Assembly (NCBI GenBank): GCA_963457665.1
Contig: OY735212.1
Span: 19,197,747-19,261,746 of the forward strand
Direction: 5' to 3'
DNA: 64,000 bases
Source of the DNA: Thysanoteuthis rhombus
Taxonomy: Eukaryota; Mollusca; Cephalopoda; Oegopsida; Thysanoteuthidae
Shown: positions 55,262-64,000 of the stretch, piece after piece
How positions within the stretch are numbered: position 1 is the first letter of the stretch
How the letters are laid out: each line of letters opens with the position of its first letter
The notes under the pieces: model-generated
Told to the model about the DNA's origin: nothing
The model's database searches: none
Seen by the model: the letters and a program-made list of their open reading frames with translations, nothing else
Program-made: the position numbers and the translations under genes

Positions 55262-55560
55262 GAGAAAAAGGAAATAAGTCTGGCTGCTGCAGGGTCAAAC
55301 TCTGCTTCTACTCCTATTCTGACTGAAGATGATTACGACAACTTTTGTATTGTATATATAACATAAATTCATAGGTGTATAGGACTTCTCAGTTTCGCTC
55401 AGTTGGTATGAGGACTACCTACCAATCATATGATCATGATTTCAAATCATGGTAGGGCATGTTGATATTATATAATGGTTTGGTTTAGTGAGACAGCAGA
55501 GACAAACAGTGAAGTGTTTACTCCCCTAAATTTGGTGAGGATAGTTTTTGTTGTTCTTGT
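55262..55560 (+). repeat. tRNA-containing repeat, unit 2 of a head-to-tail pair
   Basis: 'tctggctgctgcagggtcaa', 'ggtgtataggactt', tRNA-like segment, 'tttggtttagtgagacagca', 'tttgttgttcttg'. Each unit is preceded by purine-rich sequence. Confidence 0.62.
55388..55455 (+). repeat. tRNA-derived SINE segment
   Basis: 'gctcagttggtatgagga' is a near-perfect A box region and 'tgatttcaaatcatgg' a B box region about 40 bases on, with 'ctaccaatcat' between resembling an anticodon arm. The acceptor stem does not pair. The most tRNA-like sequence in the window, but part of a repeat. Confidence 0.6.
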
Positions 55561-55589
55561 TACTCAGGTAAAAACAAAGTAATCTCTAG

Positions 55590-55810
55590 ATTTGTACTAG
55601 AGTTTGATGAAATAATCAAAGATCGAAAATTGAATTGAAAGGGAGGATAAAATAAGTATGAAAGAGAATAGAGAATGAATGAAAATGGTGGTGCAGTGAA
55701 AGAGAAAAGAAAAAAGAAAAAGATGGAGAATATCTGTACCTCACATAAATGAACCACCATAGCCTGCACGATACAAAAACTAATTATATAGGAAGAAAAA
55801 AGAAAAGATA
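55590..55810. repeat. purine-rich block
   Basis: A second A/G-dominated plus-strand stretch ('gtgaaagagaaaagaaaaaa'), shorter and less pure than 54340-54861. Confidence 0.65.
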
Positions 55811-56237
55811 TCTTATCTGAAATTGTCTAAAAAAATGCTGGCACAAGATTTGTGCATGGTTGGTCCCAAAATGACCATAAAGACACAAAAAAACATTTTT
55901 TTGCTAAAGCAAAATTGTTTTTATGATGCCTAATGGTGCACTTGTGTGATTCAAGGTTGTAGCCCTAAAAATGTGACCTCGGGTACTCAGAGACTTGCAC
56001 ACAGACACTCATAGAGAGAAGAATCTGTAGCCCACTTGATTGGTTAGTTGTGCCGTTCGTGAGGCTATGATGATTTAAATACACCGAGATGAAAAAGAAA
56101 GCAGCCACAACAAGAAAATTAGAAAGCACTCATACATTTGTAAACAACAACTATAGAATGAATGAGAATCAGTTCATATATAGCTGTGATGCAGAAGAAA
56201 TAAGTGCAAAAAATCCCCGGTTCCACCTATTCTTCTT
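55811..56237. other. unassigned stretch
   Basis: No gene recognised. Confidence 0.45.
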
Positions 56238-56445
56238 CATCCATGATCCAGCCTTCGGCAAAATTTTGTTGATGTCGATTCAGAACTTTTGAAGATATTG
56301 AGTGAATATATAGCTACGATTCAAAACCGTGAAATTTTGGGGATCTAACTGAAAATTTAATCAATTCTTATTTGTTCCATGATCTACCCTTGCGTAAATA
56401 TCATAGGAATTCATTGAGAACTTTTGAGGATATTGTGTTGGCAAA
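56238..56445 (+). repeat. degenerate tandem repeat, unit about 141 bp
   Basis: 'ccatgatccagccttcggca' with 'attcagaacttttgaagata' at 56238-56301 recurs as 'ccatgatctacccttgcgta' with 'attgagaacttttgaggata' at 56379-56443. The phrase resembles non-coding parts of some DNA transposons. Confidence 0.55.
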
Positions 56446-57025
56446 CACAAGTTAAAACGTATACATCTTCGAAGGCAGATCTAGGATTTTGAACAGTGAG
56501 AGGGTCCAATTTTCCTGAAAGATTTTATAACTCCATCCGTCTAATTAGACAATGGATAATATGAATTTATGTCTTCAAGGTCGATTTACTACCATTTGGT
56601 ATTATTTAGGTGTTTTAGAAGAAAACTTTTTTCCGTCTAGATGTTTTCAAAAAGATTGTGTTTTGCACAAACAGTGGGTTGGGTCAAGACCCTCCTGGAT
56701 ACCCACCACTCTTTCAACTTTGTTGGCAGACATAAAAAGAAAGAGAAGAAGAATAGGGTCGGATGAAACGAAAATGAGAATTTGATAATGATGATGGATG
56801 GAGAGATAATTTCTTTTTTGCTTCCTACTCTCAGTCTTGTGTCTTTCCAGGGTGCATACACCACAAAGAAACTTTCTGCAGCTTGATTTGTTTCTTATCT
56901 ACCATCAAAGTATAGATCTCCTATTTAATACTCGTACAATTCTTTTGTCTGCCTACACAAAACAGGTAGAAAAGAGCATCAAGTATTCAGACAGCATTCC
57001 ACAGGAATTTTTCTTTGTTATAGAT
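56446..57025. other. unassigned stretch
   Basis: Opposite 77- and 75-codon frames overlap around 56552-56864; neither has a domain. Confidence 0.45.
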
Positions 57026-57365
57026 CAGGGGTTGGCAAATTATATCCCGAAGCCTCATTCTATTCCAGTTTGCAGATTTTATTGAATATACTATATTGGA
57101 AACCGTATTCTTTTTCTTGTTCCCCCTCACCTATCCTTGGTTAGCAAACAGCAAAGATCATAATTGAAAAGTAGGGCAAGAGCCTTATTTCTGCAGTGGC
57201 CTCAAATGAATCAAAGTTTAATAGCTAAAAATATTTTAGCCCTACACAAGCTGATAACTGAGCCTTGTAATGATTAACGTTTCATTTCTTTATTTGTCTT
57301 GGCCTGCAAGATATAGAAATATTAATAATCTGATACGCCACCAAAAAAGTTTGCCACTAACTTTA
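57026..57365. mobile_element. hAT-like non-autonomous element, second type
   Basis: The left end 'caggggttggcaaattatat' and right end 'aaaaaagtttgccactaact' pair as C-A-G-G-G-G-T-T-G-G-C-A-A-A termini, a common hAT form. About 340 bp, no coding content. A clean 8-bp duplication is not visible (left TTATAGAT). Confidence 0.6.
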
Positions 57366-57489
57366 ATCAGACTAGAATGCTTCTGTTAAGATTTAATGGT
57401 ATCCTGAATTCCGCCCCATGAACCTGTCAGTACAACAAAGTAGTCGATTCCATAAAGTGGGGGGTATCCCTTAAAGAAATACGAGGAAC

Positions 57490-57780
57490 CCCTGAGAAAA
57501 ACCCTCATCTTCTATGGCATAAGCCCCTAACAGTGGACAAAAGAGGCAACTGGCAGAGATGAATGGCATAACAAGGTATACCGAGCAAGCTCCCATGCTG
57601 GAACTATGTGCTGAGCAAAAGCATATAAAAGAAGGCAGTATCCTCCTGCTGCCAGACCTTCTCCTGTCGCCACTACATCGACCTTGCTAGCCACCTGAGA
57701 GCCTACAACTGATGTTGAAAGATCTTCCAAATCTTTCTTCACGAGACCAAGCCATAACATGGAATTCATGGTCAAAGTCT
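57490..57780 (+). mobile_element. non-LTR retrotransposon tail with zinc-finger-like C terminus
   Basis: In one plus frame: LTVDKRGNWQR near 57529 (compare the D-R-x-x-W-R block of RTE-like tails), then SCCQTFSCRHYIDLASHLRA near 57646-57705, comparable to the C-x-x-C-x(4)-R-x-G-L-x-S-H-x-R finger at the end of many non-LTR proteins. Key cysteines are partly shifted and stops intervene. The 82-codon minus frame over the same bases is a shadow. Confidence 0.42.
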
Positions 57781-58384
57781 AAAGAGTTCTAAATCCATAG
57801 AATTTAATCAATAAGTTTCCTTAGTCATAAGGGAAGGAGAATTACTATTGTCTCCTACATGAATGAATATACGTATCCACAAATTTGCCAAATTTTTTAA
57901 TTAAGTTAAGCAAATAGCCAAACAGCTCCATTGGCTTTAGAGTAAACACTCTTCCATTTTCTATAATTGTTTTGTGAAGTTTATTCGCTGCAGATTCTTC
58001 TAGAAAAGAAACTTGTTGACTGTAAGGACATCCGTACATGTTTGTTTAACTCCAATGTTTGATATCAATCAAAAAAACAACCCAGTTTTGTTCACTTATT
58101 GATTACAACCCATGGCATTGAAGCTCATTGGATTTTTTCTGCAAATAGCAAAAAGAGATAAGTCTTTAATTATATTGATAAAAATGTTTTCTTTCAAATT
58201 TTCTGTATTGCATTCCTTGAGAGATTTTTTGAAAGAATTTTCACTCCTTTGAGAAAGTTTCCATTATTTTCTATTCATCTTTCTGTTAATGGAATCAACA
58301 ATTAATCAATCTTTACTCTTAAATAAATGAAGCAGGATAACTTCTGATTAAAATTCTCTCCTTTTAACCCTTATGTGGATCTTT
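57781..58384. other. unassigned stretch
   Basis: AT-rich, 64-codon minus frame without a domain. Confidence 0.45.
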
Positions 58385-58495
58385 TTAATTCTTTTTAATC
58401 AATTCATGGAAGAGTTCCATTATTCTTTATACTATTTACTGAAGTGTTCCGCTGTCAATTATCAACGGTTTCAAGCAGAGCATGAATTTACGGGT
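58385..58495 (+). repeat. repeat related to the 48591 minisatellite
   Basis: 'ggaagagttccattattctt', 'gaagtgttccgctgtcaatt' and 'gcatgaattta' follow the same order as at 48628-48705. Confidence 0.5.
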
Positions 58496-58689
58496 TAATT
58501 TTACTCCAAGATGTAGTTATCCTCATGAATTGTTGACAGTTTTGAATCCTCTTTGGTGATTATGTTCATATGCTTACACTGCATTTGTCATAATATGAAA
58601 ATTGCTTCTTTGTAAAAAAGTACTGCATTTTCCAGCATCAAGGACACACCTCAATTTTGACTTGTACAATTTTGAAAACCAAGAATAAA

Positions 58690-58832
58690 CATACAATCAA
58701 TGTCTCAACACTTTCACCAACTTATATAATTTGATGTGTTATTGTTTTCAGCTGATACTTAGTTACATCAAGTTGTACAGCAACACCTTAACCGTACTAT
58801 GCCAAATCCGTGTTATATAAGATATCCCTGTA
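58690..58832 (-). mobile_element. family E MITE, left end best preserved
   Basis: Minus strand starts 'tacagggatatcttatataa', passes 'tgctgtacaacttgatgtaa' and 'tcaaattatataag'. The right end is eroded. Confidence 0.5.
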
Positions 58833-59290
58833 TTTGGCACTTAAACACCCTAAAAGGAGCATAACAATGGAAAAAACTGTAGAAAACATATTTTCTAAAG
58901 GCTTTAACAGGTTTTCAGAAACATTTCAGTTGTTGCTTAAAAATGCCTGAAAAACTAACATACATTATTCCTTAGCTTTTTGCCATTCTAAAATCAATAT
59001 TTCTTGGTGCATTTGGCCTCTGAATGTTATAAAAAGTTAACGTAATCCTAAGAGATTTTTTTTAGAAGTTCTTAGCTGCTTTGAGAAGCTTCAGCTCTTG
59101 CTCTATCCAGTTGGTATTTGTGTTAATTCTTCTTTAACCTGAAAAGGTTACTCAGCATCAACCAGGAAGGTTGAAAAACGTTATTATGGTTCAGTTTCCA
59201 AATATGGTTGTTATAGTTAGTATGTCAGTTTCAGGGCTGGATTAAGCTTAATAAAAGGCTGAGGCAGAGGTCGACTGCAGGTCCCTTGAC

Positions 59291-59294
<4 letters not shown>
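58833..59294. other. unassigned stretch
   Basis: No gene or repeat recognised. Confidence 0.45.

Positions 59295-59341
<47 letters not shown>
59295..59341. repeat. (TA)n microsatellite
   Basis: Pure TA run adjoining the fold-back element's left flank. Confidence 0.95.
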
Positions 59342-59347
<6 letters not shown>

Positions 59348-59412
59348 CTTATCAAGAAATGAATTTATAATGTGACAGAATAATTATAAGTGTATTATAT
59401 TATTTGAAACTC

Positions 59413-59640
59413 TATTTGAAATCATCACTTGTAATTACACGGTGAATGTGTCATTTGGCCTAAACGGCTTTATTAGAATAAACAAAGGAATAGGCTGCTG
59501 CAGGAATCAAATTAAAGCAGCTTCCTATTGGTCGTAGGTTGGATTCTTGCTACAATTCACTTCTTTGATTGTTTATTCTATTTACGGTGTTTAGGCCAAA
59601 TGACACATTCACCATGTAATAAGGGGAGGTCATTTCAAGT
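59413..59640. mobile_element. fold-back (long inverted repeat) element, copy 2
   Basis: The left arm 59413-59486 is the inverted copy of 59562-59640. Arms share 'gtgaatgtgtcatttggcct' and its complement 'aggccaaatgacacattcac' exactly. The loop is about 75 bp. About 65 bp of left flank (59350-59412, 'gtgacagaataattataa') is also shared with copy 1. No coding content. Confidence 0.87.
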
Positions 59641-59671
59641 CCAGTTTCAATTAGTATGGCACATTCATGAA

Positions 59672-59702
59672 TATATATATATATATATGTATGTATATAT
59701 AA
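59672..59702. repeat. (TA)n/(TATG)n microsatellite
   Basis: TA run followed by ATGT tetranucleotides. Confidence 0.85.
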
Positions 59703-60355
59703 GATACAAAAACAAAACCAAATTGATCGTTACCATACACTGAAACTCGGAGCATGATCTGAGAATTTGGTTCAAATACAAGAGAAAATACAAATTCTTT
59801 TGAAAATTACATGAAATAATCTGTTGAATACATTCTGCTTCTTAATTTACCAATATACACTGTTGTTATATTGAGAGAGGGAGATGGAGAAGAAAAAGAG
59901 AGTGAGTGCATGAGGGAGAGAGAGACAGAGGCTCCCTAGATCTGCACTAAGGTCCCTAAGGGTCAGAGGGCATGTGCACTGGTCAGCTTGGAAGAGTCCA
60001 AAAAATAAAATTTGTGATTCAGGTTATTTGACTTATAATCTGAAAGTTAATAAGTTTAGCCTTAAACATGATGATAATTTGGGAACCATTTGGTTATCTA
60101 AGAATGTCTCTATACTCGTCAGATAGACAAATAACAGTGAATATGATATCAGAATAATGTTGTCTGTCTTCATTTACAAGTTGAATGAGTAAAAATTCCA
60201 GTTTTGTCTTTATTAACCTTAGATATGCAGTCATTTTTTTTAAACCAATAGATATGCAGTAATTTTTTTAATGGTATCATATCAAGAATGGATCCAAAGG
60301 GGAAACCTTTATTCTTTGAATATTTTACCCAGTGTAGACAGGTCTCCCTGCAAGT

Positions 60356-60356
<1 letters not shown>
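59703..60356. other. unassigned stretch
   Basis: GA-rich patch at 59872-59932. A 19-bp word 'gatatgcagtmattttttt' occurs twice, near 60223 and 60251. No gene. Confidence 0.45.

Positions 60357-60408
<52 letters not shown>
60357..60408. repeat. (TA)n microsatellite
   Basis: Pure TA run; gives rise to the I-Y-I-Y-type frames on both strands (137 codons minus, 63 plus), which are not genes. Confidence 0.95.
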
Positions 60409-60411
<3 letters not shown>

Positions 60412-61410
60412 GTTTACGCACACATTCTAATGATAACCATGTATAAAGTTTATTATGTATAAATCTATGAACACACACACATACGTATTTTTGATAAACA
60501 TTTGTCCCTGAGGGTGAATCTAAATAAGTTAAGTATTTCCTTCTTGGTAGGTAAAATAAAATTATCTTTAATGCCAAGAACAACTGAAATGCTGATCCTC
60601 AACTTCTCAGCTCAACAACATGAAGCAATGCTAATTAAATTATCTACCCTTAACTGAATTTCTAAAATCAGGATGTAAATGTGGTTCCTCACTAAAATTC
60701 CATTAGCAGGGACGGTTTTTAAGGTTAATTTATGATCACTTGGACTTTTTTTATTTATCAAATTTTTTTTATTTAGATAGTTTTAAAAAAAAAAATATTC
60801 TATAGGGTTTGGCCCAAGCTGGGATTGGGAATGACCAGCTCCCCCTGTAACCCACCCCCTCTGGATTTACACCTAATTAGGTAATGTTTCAGTCGAGCAA
60901 CTAATTTAATGTGCCGAGAAAATCATTCGATTCAGAGTGAGTCGACTTTCTGTTTACTCTGACAGCGTGAGAAAAAAATAAAAGATAAATCTTTAAAAGA
61001 ACAGAATTTCATTCATTGCTTCTTCCTAAGGAGACATGGATCCTGAGAATGATCAACTAAATCTGAAATTTTCATTCTATGAATGGTGTGTATATTTGAT
61101 TGGTTTACAAAAAAAACATTTCTGCAATAAAGATTACTTATCTAATATACAAAATCAATTTGCTCTTGAAGTATCCACATCTCACATATATTTAATTAGA
61201 TTTGCCTTAAATAAAACATATTGTCCAAACATAATCATAGACACAGAGCCTGCCCAACACAAAAGTATAAATGAACGAAGCAGCTGCTTAGGGCTCAGGG
61301 GCTACTGGAAAGCCTTCAAACGTCAATAGTGTTGGTGGGGCTGAGGCAGTCGGGGAGCTCAGATCAAATTCTGTTTACTGTCTCATAAAGACCTAATGAA
61401 AAAATGAAGA
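60409..61410. other. unassigned stretch
   Basis: A 97-codon plus frame (61036-61329) begins MDPENDQLNLKFSFYEW and has no recognised family. Its last third overlaps a GC-richer patch. Coding status unknown, probably chance. Confidence 0.35.
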
Positions 61411-61597
61411 TATTTGATCATTTTTGTTCAACCCTGTGAAACTACCTTCAAACAGCATTTTAAAAAATGGAACTCTTGAGAATTTGAGAAAAAATTACCA
61501 AAAAATGCTGGGTAAGTTACTTCCTAATTTGACATTTAAAATTCCTTTATATTGGTTTTAGAGTTATTCTGGAATATACTGATTCAGGTATCATGTT

Positions 61598-61660
<63 letters not shown>

Positions 61661-61735
61661 CACTTGCTTAGACTAAAGTGTGTGCATTTATAAAAGAATA
61701 TATAAATGAACCTGTATACATTAGGGTCAGGGACT
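61411..61735 (+). repeat. duplicated segment, copy 1, spanning a (TA)n tract
   Basis: Matches 63389-63665 in order: 'tttgatcatttttgttcaac', 'gcattttaaaaaatg', 'atactgattcaggtatcatg', 'tttgcatata', a TA run (61601-61657), then 'gcatttataaaagaatata'. Confidence 0.78.
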
Positions 61736-62284
61736 TGCATTTTATCAATTTGAGATGACAGAGTATACGATTTGCTGTAGGTTTTTGCAGGGCTAGGCTT
61801 GTTATGGGTCCATTCATCAAATACAAAACCTGATGAAAAATCATTTCTTCAATGTGCACTATTCAAAAATTTACTAAGTCATTTATTGAAGAAAAACATC
61901 ATTTTATCTTCAAGTACACAGAGATATATCATTAGAATTTGAGATTGGTTAATTTTATTGTAAAAGATTTTGTTACCACCTACACAAATCAGTAAGGGCC
62001 CCTTGGTGACCAATGGGACCCAAAGAGTATATGGGGAAACCAGAAATCAAATTCTGCTTGGGGCCTACCACTTACACCAATCTTTGTCTGTTTAGACAAT
62101 TTTTGCTCCCTTCTCTTTGATTTCTTTCAATGCAGCACGTTTCTCTTGCATGTTTCCAAGAAAAATAAGGAGAACCAGAAATCCAAATCTGCAAATAATT
62201 CCTCATCAACTATTTATATGATTTGGTTCTTGAATTTAGCAGTCCTATTAGAGGTCATGCCTTGACTTGCTAGGATATTTCATT
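61736..62284. other. unassigned stretch
   Basis: GC-richer patch near 61995-62085 ('agggccccttggtgaccaat'). No gene. Confidence 0.45.
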
Positions 62285-62413
62285 GCAGAGGCGTAACAAC
62301 ATTTAGTGAGATTTGTCTGTAGAAATACAGTGAGTGAACTACTATTCATAAAGCTTCTGAGGGGCTTACAGGGGCATTTTTATATACCGCTTCACCAACA
62401 CCTACACCTCTGG
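62285..62413. mobile_element. GCAGAGGC MITE, complete
   Basis: The left end 'gcagaggcgtaac' and the complement of the right end 'gccagaggtgtagg' pair imperfectly over 129 bp. Internal match to 46471-46567. No coding content. Confidence 0.58.
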
Positions 62414-62930
62414 CTTGATTGTAGAGCATCAGGCTAGAAATCAGCGAACTTCATGCATGAACGAGAGAACCAGGCTCATGAAAATAATTACAGTATTTGA
62501 TACATGGATACTTGTGCCATTTACAACAAAATGGTGTGATGAGAAAGCAAGCAAGTTTTTATTTCAGAGTAGAGAAAATCTACAGGTGATGTTTTTTTTC
62601 TAATCCACCATTTATTTTATTCATAGCCTTTTCTTTATTTCATTTCTTTCAATTCTATTTGACTGCTATTAAGTACGGAGATATGTGGAGCTCTTATCAT
62701 TTCTGTTCCACAGAGAAAATTTATTTAATCTTTGTAACAATCTGCAACATGCACAATGCATTTCAATGGCAACTGAGAAAGCACAGAGCCAGGCATTACC
62801 AAAGTTGCTGGCTGAGCTGTTGCATGAACTCATTATCAGAATATAAAACACGTTATCATTTTATCGTGTAGAAGCAAGGTTTTACTTTTCATCTTTTCAC
62901 TCTCTAGCTTCTGTTTGGTTGCATATAAAG
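62414..62930. other. unassigned stretch
   Basis: Frames of 60-70 codons on both strands without domains. Confidence 0.45.
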
Positions 62931-63348
62931 CAGGACTGGTTAGTAATTCAATAGAAACTGTCATGCGACAAACCTCTTTTGGTGGCATGCTTTGTCAGGG
63001 GTGATCAATTAAAATGTGGAAAAAGAGGTGATCAATGAATAGGCGACTCATCTCACCTTTAGTTGAACACTAACAATTCTGAAATTTTCTCAAAAAACAT
63101 GAATACTGCCAGATTCTAACTAGAGACCTATTTAACATAAGCTTACCTTGAAAACTTCCCCTCCCCCATATATACAAAAAAAAAAATTTCTGGAAGAAAT
63201 TTTGAAAGAAAAAGGTTTCAAGAGGTAAATAATTTAAATTTTCAGCCTTTCAAATCCATTGGAACAGCCTGTACACATGATACATACAAAGCCTCTAACC
63301 AGCCAGGCCAACTTTAAAAGCCGAAGAAACCTGTTGATAGTTTCTAAT
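62931..63348 (-). repeat. family A dispersed repeat, full length
   Basis: Plus strand 'caggactggttagtaattca', 'atagaaactgtcatgcgac' and far end 'ttgatagtttctaa'. Both inverted motifs present. Confidence 0.75.
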
Positions 63349-63388
63349 TACATGCATTGAGGAGGAAAAATAAAGAATATTCAAGTGG

Positions 63389-63564
63389 TGTTTGATCATT
63401 TTTGTTCAACCCTCCGAAACCACTTTGGAACTCTTGGAATAGCATTTTAAAAAATGTAAATATCTTGTGACTTAGAGAAAAAAATGACTTCCTGATTTAA
63501 CATTTAAATTCCTTAATATCAATTTAAGAGTAAATCTAAAATATACTGATTCAGGCATCATGTT

Positions 63565-63602
<38 letters not shown>

Positions 63603-63665
63603 CATTTAGACTTATATATGTATGCATCTTTAAAAGTATATACAAATAGATGTTTTTACATTCAT
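63389..63665 (+). repeat. duplicated segment, copy 2, spanning a (TA)n tract
   Basis: Counterpart of 61411-61735; its TA run (63568-63601) is shorter. Confidence 0.78.
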
Positions 63666-63789
63666 AAGCAAATACATGCAATGCCCTTAGCCATACATAA
63701 AATATGCTTTTATGTACATTAATACATACATGTATACTCAAGCGCCTCTGCACATTTATGCCCATATTTATATATGCTATACATTAAAT

Positions 63790-63790
<1 letters not shown>

Positions 63791-63854
<64 letters not shown>
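63791..63854. repeat. (GT)n(TA)n microsatellite
   Basis: Short GT run then a long TA run. Confidence 0.95.
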
Positions 63855-63856
<2 letters not shown>

Positions 63857-63861
63857 TAAAG

Positions 63862-64000
63862 ATCACAAGCACAGGAGGAAAAGATCAGAAATCAGATGGA
63901 AAGATGAGACAGGTTTGCAAGCAAAACATGGCAGAGGTTAGCACAGTCATGGTTGACTTTAAAGGAGCTGGGAGAGGCCTTTATCAAGCTGTGGATTCAT
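63862..64000 (+). mobile_element. third-lineage RTE-like C-terminal end, cut by window end
   Basis: One frame reads RSEIRWKDE (compare G-R-P-K-x-R-W-x-D-D), and after a frame change AQSWLTLKELGEAFIKLWIH, matching the A-Q-D-R-x-x-W-R-x-L-G-E-A-x-V-x-Q-W ending of RTE-like proteins. It differs from both other RTE lineages in the window. The element should continue past the window end with its 3' tail. Confidence 0.65.

Noticed and set aside
55388-55455. A functional tRNA gene
   Set aside because: A and B boxes are good but the acceptor stem does not pair and a relative lies in the neighbouring repeat unit, so it is SINE-derived.
60170-60583. The longest open frame in the window (137 codons, minus)
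   Set aside because: A third of it is Ile-Tyr alternation from a (TA)n tract, and the rest has no domain. It is an artefact of the microsatellite.

Overview
This 64 kb window looks like intergenic or intronic DNA from an animal nuclear genome. It is AT-rich by eye and full of (TA)n, (CA)n and compound microsatellites. No open frame exceeds about 140 codons, and I could recognise no host gene, splice-linked exon series, true tRNA or intact rRNA gene. Every coding trace I can name belongs to a decayed transposable element. The mix is RTE-like non-LTR retrotransposons ending in (TGA)n, tRNA- and 5S-derived SINE-like pieces, mariner, pogo-like and hAT elements, and many long TA tracts. This would suit a lophotrochozoan, perhaps a cephalopod mollusc, but the organism call is inference only.

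Layout. 0-7 kb holds RTE 3' ends in both orientations; the best is minus-strand 2474-3680, with a readable reverse transcriptase fragment. 8-13 kb holds copies of two dispersed families (A and B) and a 30-bp minisatellite. 17.05-17.66 kb is an internally deleted mariner element. 22-26 kb has a long fold-back element, further A and RTE pieces, and a hAT element with a perfect 8-bp target duplication that carries an RTE insertion. 27-33 kb is rich in microsatellites and small MITE-like repeats, including a degenerate 86-bp tandem array. 33-37 kb is largely blank apart from divergent RTE scraps. 37-42.3 kb is a nest of family A copies, one of them between direct repeats, plus a small hAT MITE next to the best-preserved RTE C-terminus. 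45-53.6 kb holds SINE-like units, a hAT element with a nested pogo-type MITE, and a 5S rRNA-derived pseudogene. 54-57.8 kb has a purine-strand block, a head-to-tail pair of tRNA-containing repeats, another hAT end pair and a zinc-finger-like retroelement tail. 59-64 kb has a second fold-back copy, a duplicated segment about 2 kb apart, a last family A copy and a different RTE lineage running off the window end.

Family names used below. A: about 400 bp, 14 copies, with short inverted motifs near its ends. B: about 270-400 bp, 3 copies. C: 86-bp unit, tandem and dispersed. D: about 190 bp, 2 copies. E: about 175-bp pogo-like MITE, 5 copies. I found no operon, CRISPR array or multi-gene system. 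The most unusual objects are the fold-back family, the direct-repeat-flanked A copy, the tandem tRNA-containing units and the 5S-related sequences. All alignments were made by eye; boundaries are good to about 5-20 bases unless a target duplication is stated.
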